Positions 1-6,892 of a DNA stretch of 7,398 nucleotides are shown one piece after another. The notes beneath the pieces were generated by a model that had not been told where the DNA came from, searched no databases, and saw only the letters and a list, made by a program, of their open reading frames with translations. How positions within the stretch are numbered: position 1 is the stretch's first letter; each line of letters opens with the position of its first letter. The stretch is from Rhodospirillales bacterium (lineage in GTDB: Bacteria; Pseudomonadota; Alphaproteobacteria; Acetobacterales; Acetobacteraceae): NCBI GenBank assembly GCA_015654825.1, contig JAATGE010000304.1, positions 1 through 7,398 on the forward strand. The letters run 5' to 3'. Both the position numbers and the translations under genes were made by a program.

Positions 1-177
1 AACGGCACGCTGCTGGTGTTCCCGAACGGGCCGACCACGTGGCACGGGCACCTGCCGTTCGTGGGGCCTCGCTACAGCATGCAGCTGAACTACATGACCA
101 ACGACGCCAAGGCGCGCAGCGAATTGCGCCGCCATAAATTGTCCGCGTTCCTCAAACGGCTGGCACCTGCGGCGTGA
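1..177 (+). CDS. C-terminal end of a probable 2-oxoglutarate/Fe(II)-dependent oxygenase (5' partial)
   Basis: An open frame enters from the left edge and ends at a TGA at 175-177, giving 58 residues of a protein whose start lies outside the window. The visible part contains FPNGPTTWHGH followed by FVGPRYSMQLNYM. In 2OG-Fe(II) oxygenases the last strands of the double-stranded beta-helix carry the distal iron-binding His and, roughly nine to ten residues later, the Arg that binds the 2-oxoglutarate carboxylate. His15 and Arg24 of this fragment fit that spacing, and the 'WHG..P..GPR...QLNY' pattern is typical of this end of the fold. A basic tail follows. The upstream His-x-Asp motif that would confirm the family is not in the window, so the substrate cannot be guessed. 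Coding status is well supported by the uninterrupted frame and GC3 pattern; the family call is moderate. Confidence 0.55.
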   Translation, partial: NGTLLVFPNGPTTWHGHLPFVGPRYSMQLNYMTNDAKARSELRRHKLSAFLKRLAPAA

Positions 178-187
178 GGCGAGGAAG

Positions 188-403
188 AAGGCCAGGGGCT
201 CTGCCCCCTGGACCCAAGCTAAGGACAAGTCCTTAGAACCTGCTAATCAGTCGGAGGGCGAGGAGGGGGCAACTCGCGCGTGGGCAAGTTCTCGCTGCCC
301 CCCTCCTCGCCCTCCGACAAAATTAATCGGGTCTGGGGACTTGTCCCCGTCGTGCGAAAGGAAGCTGCGCGTGGTGGGGTCCAGGGGCAGAGCCGCTGGC
401 CTT
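188..403. repeat. Nested palindromic element, copy A
   Basis: This is a large imperfect inverted repeat made of hairpins within hairpins. The outer arms run AAGGCCAGGGGC...CCTGGACC (from 188) and GGTCCAGGGGCAGAGC...GGCCTT (to 403); each arm is itself a small hairpin with a TCT or AGA loop. The middle arms are the self-complementary CTAAGGACAAGTCCTTAG at 219-236 and GGGGACTTGTCCCC at 335-348. The apex is a long stem: 250-270 (beginning GTCGGAGGGCGAGGAG) pairs with 297-318 (ending CTCGCCCTCCGAC), with one extra C on the right side. The layout matches copy B almost module for module. Copy A looks more decayed: its right outer arm reads GCCGCTGG where B and C read GCCCCTGG, and about 20-odd extra bases lie between its right middle and outer arms. 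The function is unknown. A mobile or passively spread intergenic repeat, or an RNA-structure element, are both possible. Confidence 0.85.
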
Positions 404-471
404 CTATCCCCTTGCCGAACGTAGCAGTTGCTGGTCATCTCGGCGCGAACCGGCGCGAAGCCGGCGTGCAG

Positions 472-487
472 GGTAGGGAGCGTGGTC
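472..487 (+). promoter_or_regulatory. Ribosome binding site choosing the acylase start
   Basis: A purine run containing AGGGAG lies about 8 bases before the ATG at 488. The reading frame stays open further upstream to a TTG near 428, but only the 488 start is preceded by this Shine-Dalgarno-like sequence and is followed immediately by a good Sec signal peptide. This makes 488 the preferred start. Confidence 0.6.
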
Positions 488-2812
488 ATGACAATCCGGT
501 TGCGGGCGGGTGCGCTGTTGGCGGCGACGGCGTTGAGTGTCGCATGGGTTGGCGGGGCGCGGGCGCAGACGTCGAAAATCATCTGGGACAAGTATGCGGT
601 GCCGCACATCTACGGCGCCGATATTCCCACCGTGGTGCGTGGCCTGGCTTATGCGCAGATGGAGAACCACGCAGAGACGTTGCTGAACAACGTGGCGCGG
701 GCGCGCGGGCGGTCGGCGGAATATTTTGGCCCGGGCGCGGATAACTTCAACCTCGATTACGACATGCGGGTGCGTCGTTACGGCGTCGTGGCGCGGGCGC
801 AGGCTTGGGTGGCGCAGGGCGGCGCGTTTCAGCAGAGCGTTTTGCAGGCCTTCTGCGACGGCGTGAACGAATATGTGACGCGGCATCCGAACGACATCCT
901 GCCGCAGCTGAAGCCGATATTGCCGGTGGTGCCGAGCGACATTACGGCGGGCGAACTGAATACCATCCACTGGACGTTCACGGTGGAGCAGGACGGCGTG
1001 CCTGGGCGGATCAGCGCGTGGCAGGCGGGGGGCATGCCGGCGGTGCGCAAGCTGAAGCCGTCGCGGCATTTGGATGGTTCCAACGGGTGGGCGATCGCGC
1101 CGGCGAAATCGGCTGACGGCAACGCCATCCTGATGGGCAACCCGCATTTGCCGTGGGGCGTGAACCAGCCGCTCGACAACAGCGACGCCGGGCAGAATTT
1201 CGGTGTTTACCAGTGGGTGGAAGCCAATCTTGTGGTCGGCAATCCGAACAGCCCGACGCTGAACGCCAGCGGCGTGACGTTCGTCGGCGGCCCGTTCATC
1301 GGCATCGGCTTTTCCGATTATATCGGGTGGACGCATACGAACAACACGATCCAGAACGCCGACCTGTATCAGCTGACGCTGGATCAGACCGGAACGAAGT
1401 ATTTGTACGGCGGCCAGTACCTGCCGCTGCAGCACACCACCAGCACGCTGAAAGTACTGCAGCCGAACGGGACCTATGCGGTGCAGACGATGGATATCTA
1501 CAATTCCATCCATGGGCCGGTGGTGGCGTTCAATACGGCGCATACGCAGGCGCTGGCGCTGCGGGTGCCCGCGCTGGACCAGCCTTCGCTGGTGACGCAG
1601 TACTGGAACATGATCCAGGCGAAGAACCTGACGCAGTTCCAGGCCGCGGAATCGATGCTGCAGATGCCGTTCTTCAATACGATCTATGCGGACCGGAACG
1701 GCAACGTGTTCTACCTGTTCGGCGGTCGCCAGCCGGTGCGCAACGGCGGCACCGCGAGCGACTATTTCAATACGATCCTGGACGGCACCGATCCCACGAA
1801 GCTGTGGACCAAGACGTTTACGTTCGAGCAGCTGCCGCAGGCGGCGAACCCGCCCGGCGGGTGGGTCGGCAACAGCAACAATCCGCCCTGGACCAGCGCC
1901 ATTCCGCAGCCCGCGAGCCTGGATCCGGACAACTATCCGGCCTATGTGGCGCCGAGCGAAATGGATTTCCGGCCGCAGCATGGCGCGACGTTCCTGAGCG
2001 CGCCCGGCAAGCTTAATCCGGCGCAGGTGCTGGCCGGCAAGATGTCCACGGAGATGTACCTGGCGGACCGCATCCTGCCCGACCTGCTGACCATTGCGAA
2101 CAACGCGGCCAATGGCGGCGATACCATCGCGGGCAAGGCGTCGGCGATCTTGACGGCGTGGGATCATACCGGCGATGCGGACAGCGTCGGCGGCGTGCTG
2201 TTCGAGGAATGGTGGAACGAGGTGGTGGCCGACGTGCAGTCCGGCAAGATCGTTCCGGACAAGAGCCTGGCGTTCAACTCGCCGCATCCGAAATTCGTCA
2301 CGCCGTGGCAGGCCGAGAATCCGCTGACCACGCCGATCGGCCTCGATCCGGTCAACAACGCGCAATTGCTGGTGGACCTGGACAACGCCTACAACGTTGT
2401 TTCGGCCAACTTCGCGTCGGTCGGGGGCGCCAGCGCGCCGTGGGGCGGCGCGCACAAAACCACGCTGGTGACGCGGCTCGGGGCGACGCAGCAGCGCGTG
2501 CTGCCGTTCCTCGCCAACGATCCGCAGAGCGGCGCGGACGATCCGTTCGGGCCGCTGCGCGTCACCAACCCAGTGTATGTCGGCGCGTTCGGGGAGTTCG
2601 TTTCGTACGGCGGCGATGGATATGTGCAGGTGGTGGAATTCACGCCGACCGGTTCGGTGGGCGGCACGCTGCTGACATACGGCAATGCGTCACGGCCGAA
2701 TTCGCCGCATATCGCGGATCAGTTGCCGTTCTTCAATTCGAAGACGCTGAAGCCCGCGCTGCGCACGTATTCGGCCGTGCAGGCGGCCGCGGTTTCCAGC
2801 GAATCGTACTGA
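488..2812 (+). CDS. Secreted penicillin amidase-family acylase (PvdQ/aculeacin acylase-like Ntn hydrolase)
   Basis: This gene encodes a 774-residue amide hydrolase of the penicillin amidase family (MEROPS S45), made as one exported precursor and expected to cut itself into alpha and beta chains. Residues 1-26 form a Sec signal peptide: Arg residues, a hydrophobic core, then ARA before Gln27. The likely autocleavage site is Gly197-Ser198 in DGSNGWAIAP, which makes Ser198 the catalytic N-terminal nucleophile of the beta chain. His220 in GNPHLPW is residue 23 of that chain, the place of the conserved PvdQ His. WTHTNN starts at 281. NSNN (462-465) matches the PvdQ NSND segment that supplies the oxyanion-hole Asn. 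The fold signature AYAQMENHAETL lies in the alpha part. The length is normal for the family and all expected motifs are present, so it should be active in the periplasm or outside the cell. Relatives cleave acyl-homoserine lactones, lipopeptides or beta-lactams; the substrate cannot be read from sequence. It appears to stand alone, converging on the gene at 2976-3608. Confidence 0.9.
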   Translation: MTIRLRAGALLAATALSVAWVGGARAQTSKIIWDKYAVPHIYGADIPTVVRGLAYAQMENHAETLLNNVARARGRSAEYFGPGADNFNLDYDMRVRRYGVVARAQAWVAQGGAFQQSVLQAFCDGVNEYVTRHPNDILPQLKPILPVVPSDITAGELNTIHWTFTVEQDGVPGRISAWQAGGMPAVRKLKPSRHLDGSNGWAIAPAKSADGNAILMGNPHLPWGVNQPLDNSDAGQNFGVYQWVEANLVVGNPNSPTLNASGVTFVGGPFIGIGFSDYIGWTHTNNTIQNADLYQLTLDQTGTKYLYGGQYLPLQHTTSTLKVLQPNGTYAVQTMDIYNSIHGPVVAFNTAHTQALALRVPALDQPSLVTQYWNMIQAKNLTQFQAAESMLQMPFFNTIYADRNGNVFYLFGGRQPVRNGGTASDYFNTILDGTDPTKLWTKTFTFEQLPQAANPPGGWVGNSNNPPWTSAIPQPASLDPDNYPAYVAPSEMDFRPQHGATFLSAPGKLNPAQVLAGKMSTEMYLADRILPDLLTIANNAANGGDTIAGKASAILTAWDHTGDADSVGGVLFEEWWNEVVADVQSGKIVPDKSLAFNSPHPKFVTPWQAENPLTTPIGLDPVNNAQLLVDLDNAYNVVSANFASVGGASAPWGGAHKTTLVTRLGATQQRVLPFLANDPQSGADDPFGPLRVTNPVYVGAFGEFVSYGGDGYVQVVEFTPTGSVGGTLLTYGNASRPNSPHIADQLPFFNSKTLKPALRTYSAVQAAAVSSESY

Positions 2813-2827
2813 TAGGTTGAGGTAAGG

Positions 2828-2973
2828 AAGGCCAGGGCTCTGCCCTGGACCCGCTGGGGCCTGAGGCCCCAGACCCCCACTTATTGGGGGGAGACGATGA
2901 AAAGCCGCGCAGCGCTAATGGGGGTCTGGGGCCTCAGGCCCCAGCTTGGTCCAGGGGCAGAGCCCCTGGCCTT
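2828..2973. repeat. Nested palindromic element, copy C, between convergent genes
   Basis: Copy C has the same outer hairpins as copies A and B: a left arm from AAGGCCAGGGC at 2828 and a right arm ending CCCCTGGCCTT at 2973. Its centre differs. A 27-base arm at 2853-2879 is perfectly complementary to 2919-2945, around a 39-base loop, and each arm is itself a hairpin (GGGGCC...GGCCCC around a TGA or TCA). The left outer hairpin has only three G/three C in its stem, where copy B has five and five, so both sides shortened together. The element fills nearly the whole gap between the acylase stop at 2812 and the membrane-protein stop at 2976. It could stop transcription from both sides, but this is inference. 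Confidence 0.88.
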
Positions 2974-2982
2974 CTTTATCTT
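2951..2982 (+). terminator. Possible intrinsic terminator for the acylase gene (right arm of element C)
   Basis: On the + strand, CCAGGGGC and GCCCCTGG form an 8-bp GC-rich stem with an AGA loop (2951-2969), followed by CCTTCTTTATCTT. The T-rich tail makes this the most terminator-like hairpin in the window. The tail is interrupted by C and A, and it runs into the 3' end of the opposing gene at 2976. The left arm read on the minus strand has a poorer tail, so termination would be stronger for rightward transcription. Confidence 0.35.
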
Positions 2983-3608
2983 GCCTTGCCGATCTCCACC
3001 TGCGCGGATTTGTAGTCGCTGATGACGCGGCTTTCCAAAGCGTCGAGCGAGAGGGTGAACGACAGCGATACGTGCAAAGCGCGGAGGGCGTCGCGCAATT
3101 CCGCGTCGGTCAGGTTTTCCACGTCTTCATAGCCGGACACGGTCAGCCATTGCTCTCGGGCCTGCGCGCTCATGGCGTTGAGGGCCGCCTGGCTGTTGTA
3201 TGCCCGGGCGAGGGCCCGCGCTTCGGCGAAGCTTAGCAGGCGGGTCGCCTGTGTTGCGATCGCGGTTTCCCAGGCGGCGTTGTTCAGGACGGCGAACCTG
3301 CGGCCCTGCAGGTCCGACGGCGGTTTTGCGTCGGTGTGCTTCAGGCGCGCGGTACCCCAGGCGAGTACCGCGTTGATCCATTTTTCGTCGGCCGGCGTGA
3401 AGCCGCGCAGCAGTTCCACCTTGCCGAGGTTCTCGCTGAGTTCAGCGGAAAAATCGGCGCGGGTTTCGGCCGCCAGGCGCGCGTCGCGACGGTCGGCGAC
3501 GAGGCCCTCGAGGCCGAGCGCAATGACTATGCCGCACGTGATGGTGAAGATCTGCAGCAGGAATTCGCGGATCGAATGCGCCGGGCGCTCGGGCGGGTGG
3601 ATGTCCAT
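2976..3608 (-). CDS. Uncharacterised single-pass membrane-anchored protein
   Basis: This 210-residue protein has a short polar N-terminus (MDIHPPERPAHSIREF), one hydrophobic segment at about 17-36 (LLQIFTITCGIVIALGLEGL), and then a long, mostly helical soluble domain rich in Ala, Leu, Arg and Glu. The start 'H-P-P-E-x-P-x-H-S-x-R-E-F' followed by an 'IxxGIxIALGLEGLV' membrane helix and charged residues resembles a widespread family of bacterial hypothetical proteins with no known function; I recognise the pattern but no named domain. A segment around NNAAWETA (109-116) may be a family core. The gene starts 12 bases after the gspF stop on the same strand, so it is probably translated from the gspE-gspF transcript. 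Only a weak ribosome binding site is visible. The position invites the idea of a T2SS accessory role, but it is not a recognisable Gsp protein, and simple co-transcription is an equally good explanation. Confidence 0.8.
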   Translation of the reverse strand: MDIHPPERPAHSIREFLLQIFTITCGIVIALGLEGLVADRRDARLAAETRADFSAELSENLGKVELLRGFTPADEKWINAVLAWGTARLKHTDAKPPSDLQGRRFAVLNNAAWETAIATQATRLLSFAEARALARAYNSQAALNAMSAQAREQWLTVSGYEDVENLTDAELRDALRALHVSLSFTLSLDALESRVISDYKSAQVEIGKAR

Positions 3609-3620
3609 GCCGAAGGCCCG

Positions 3621-4847
3621 TTACTGCGCCAGATCGTTCAGGCTCAGCATGGCCAGCAGCAGCGAGCTTACGATGCCGGCAACCGCGCCGCCGATCATGA
3701 TGATCAGCACGGGCACCAGCATGGCGGTAACACGCTGAATGCCGAGGCGGCTTTGCTCCTCGTGGATTTCGGCGGCGCGCAGGGCCATCGGTGCCAGTTG
3801 CGCGGTTTCCTCGCCGAGGCGCAGCAAATAAACCATGCGGATCGGGAAAATGCCGGATTGCTGAAGGGGGCGGGAAAGCCCCGCGCCGCCCTTGGCGCTT
3901 TCGGTGGCCGAGCGCACCGCGGCTTCGGCCGCGGTGTTGCCGATTACCTCGACGACGATGCCGAGCGCGCTGACCAAGGGCACACCGTTCTGCAGCAGCG
4001 TGCCCAAGGTGCGGCACAGGCGTGCGGCGAGGATATCGCCGGAGAGCTTGCCGATGACCGGCATGCGCAAAAACGTGCGGTCCCAGACGATGCGCACGGC
4101 CGGCCGCCGCAGCGCCTGACGGATGGCGACGCCGACCAGCAGCAGCGCGCCCAGCATATAGAGCCCGTAACTTGAAACGAAATCGCCCATGCCGACGACA
4201 ATGCGGGTCGGTGTCGGCAGCGCGGCGCCGGCTTGCGTGAAGAGCGGAATGAATTGCGGCAGCACCTGGGTCAGCAGCATGACGATCGCGCCGATGCCGA
4301 CCACGACCAGGATGGCGGGGTAGATCAGCGCGCTGATGACGCTCGAGCGCAGCGCGCGCTGCCGCTCCAGCAGGTCGGCGAGGCGGGCGAGCGTCGCCGC
4401 CAGCATGCCGCCGGATTCGCCGGCGCGGATCAAACCTATATAGAGGCGCGGAAAACTTTGCGGATGCTGCGCCAGCGCCGCGGCAAACGGACTGCCGTCG
4501 CGCACCGCGTCACGCAACTGCGTCAGAATGCCCTTCATGCGCGCGTTCGGCGCCGTATCGACCAGAAAGCGCAGGCCGCGATCGAGATCCTGGCCGGCGC
4601 CCAGCATGACCGCCAGCTCACGCGTGATGTTGGCGACCTCGTCGCCGGTCAGCGCACGGCCGCGGCCGAACTCGGCACTCAGCAGATCGGCCAGAAAGCC
4701 GCGCGGCTTGTCCGCCAACTCGGCCCGCATCGGCAAATTGCCGGCGCGATGCAGCTTGTCGATGACCGCCTGCTCCGAGGGCGCATCCAACACGCCCTGG
4801 ATCATTTCGCCCGCAGGCGAGACGGCGGTGTAGCGGTAGGAAGGCAT
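3621..4847 (-). CDS. gspF: Type II secretion system inner-membrane platform protein GspF
   Basis: This 408-residue protein is a full-length GspF/PilC-family platform protein, the polytopic inner-membrane component that couples the ATPase to pseudopilus assembly. The N-terminus MPSYRYTAVSPAGEMIQGVLDA is the characteristic opening of the family. Two T2SF repeats follow, at about 70-195 and 272-400; they contain the paired motifs GLIRAGESGGML and YLLRLGEETAQL. Three membrane segments are visible, at about 171-195, 228-246 and 381-405. ATG 4847 is chosen because it starts the conserved opening. The frame stays open upstream to a TTG at 4883, but that stretch is translated repeat sequence. Directly before the ATG there is no Shine-Dalgarno sequence, only CCTTACTTA and then the outer hairpin of element B. 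The gene lies downstream of gspE and upstream of the membrane-protein gene. GspF is preferred over PilC because the neighbouring ATPase reads as GspE. Confidence 0.92.
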   Translation of the reverse strand: MPSYRYTAVSPAGEMIQGVLDAPSEQAVIDKLHRAGNLPMRAELADKPRGFLADLLSAEFGRGRALTGDEVANITRELAVMLGAGQDLDRGLRFLVDTAPNARMKGILTQLRDAVRDGSPFAAALAQHPQSFPRLYIGLIRAGESGGMLAATLARLADLLERQRALRSSVISALIYPAILVVVGIGAIVMLLTQVLPQFIPLFTQAGAALPTPTRIVVGMGDFVSSYGLYMLGALLLVGVAIRQALRRPAVRIVWDRTFLRMPVIGKLSGDILAARLCRTLGTLLQNGVPLVSALGIVVEVIGNTAAEAAVRSATESAKGGAGLSRPLQQSGIFPIRMVYLLRLGEETAQLAPMALRAAEIHEEQSRLGIQRVTAMLVPVLIIMIGGAVAGIVSSLLLAMLSLNDLAQ

Positions 4848-4852
4848 TAAGT

Positions 4853-5046
4853 AAGGCCAGGGGGCTCTGCCCCCTGGACCCAAGCTAAGGACAAGTCCTT
4901 AGAACCTGCCTCATCAGTCGGAGGACAAGGAGGGGGGCAGCGCGGGCGTGGGCAAGTTTTAGTTGCCCCCCTCCTCGTCCTCCGACCAATTAGTGGGGTC
5001 TGGGGACTTGTCCCCAGCGGGGTCCAGGGGCAGAGCCCCTGGCCTT
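4853..5046. repeat. Nested palindromic element, copy B, inside the gspE-gspF unit
   Basis: Copy B is the best-preserved copy of the A-type element. The outer left hairpin at 4857-4877 has arms CCAGGGGGC and GCCCCCTGG with a TCT loop; the outer right hairpin lies at about 5025-5042, and the terminal GGCCTT ends at 5046. The left middle hairpin is CTAAGGACAAGTCCTTAG at 4885-4902, and the right one (4996-5018) contains GGGGACTTGTCCCC. The apex stem pairs 4917-4939 with 4964-4986 over about 23 bp with one mismatch, around a loop sharing GCGTGGGCAAGTT with copy A. The element begins 5 bases upstream of the gspF start and ends 18 bases after the gspE stop, so any gspE-gspF transcript must contain the whole structure. 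It may attenuate, process or stabilise the message, or be a neutral insertion. Confidence 0.88.
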
Positions 5047-5064
5047 CCCTTACCCACCTCACCG

Positions 5065-6810
<1,746 letters not shown>

Positions 6811-6892
6811 GCCGGGTAAAATCCTCATCGGTGCGGCGCTACGCGCGCCTCCGCCTATACGGCGCCGTATCTCTACACCATGGTGCAGGGCA
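6811..6892. promoter_or_regulatory. Divergent gspE / prepilin peptidase control region with a perfect palindrome
   Basis: The 82 bases between the two divergent starts should hold promoters for both directions. The most striking element is ATACGGCGCCGTAT at 6857-6870, a perfect 14-bp palindrome with no spacer, the form expected of an operator for a dimeric regulator. A second, smaller perfect palindrome, CACCATGGTG, lies at 6876-6885, just before the peptidase start. No clear -35/-10 pair could be assigned by eye. Binding by a regulator is inference; short GC-rich palindromes also occur by chance. Confidence 0.45.

Larger units (their letters stand above)
178..487. other. 310-bp intergenic region: palindromic element A plus acylase leader
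   Basis: This gap between the oxygenase stop and the acylase start holds no convincing gene. Most of it (188-403) is nested palindromic element A, listed separately. The remaining 84 bases (404-487) form the leader of the acylase gene. They contain two adjacent near-identical 10-mers (CGGCGCGAAC at 441-450 and CGGCGCGAAG at 451-460), a small CCGGC/GCCGG hairpin (450-464), and a Shine-Dalgarno-like AGGGAG just before the acylase start. I could not identify a convincing sigma70 promoter by eye. Open frames that cross the region on either strand are low-complexity products of the palindromes. Confidence 0.6.

Noticed and set aside
247..744. Short ORFs on both strands crossing element A and the acylase 5' end
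   Set aside because: They are translations of palindromic repeat or acylase sequence in the wrong frame, with no recognisable domain.
404..2455. Very long open frame (683 codons) on the minus strand, opposite the acylase gene
   Set aside because: Its translation is a low-complexity Arg/His/Gln/Val-rich string with no domain or motif. It is the expected stop-free antisense shadow of a GC-rich gene with strong third-position bias, and the + strand frame has complete enzyme motifs.
2897..3022. Possible 41-residue ORF starting in the loop of element C, with GGGGGGAG just upstream of its ATG
   Set aside because: The ribosome-site spacing is only 3-5 bases, and the peptide is mostly translated palindrome plus the antisense 3' end of the neighbouring gene. 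No support for a real product.
4848..4883. Alternative TTG start for gspF inside element B
   Set aside because: The added 12 residues are pure repeat translation, no well-placed ribosome site precedes it, and the conserved GspF N-terminus begins at ATG 4847.
178..5046. CRISPR array or tRNA/rRNA gene as an explanation for the intergenic repeats
   Set aside because: The repeats are single inverted structures at separate sites, not regularly spaced direct repeats with spacers, and they show no tRNA cloverleaf or rRNA sequence.
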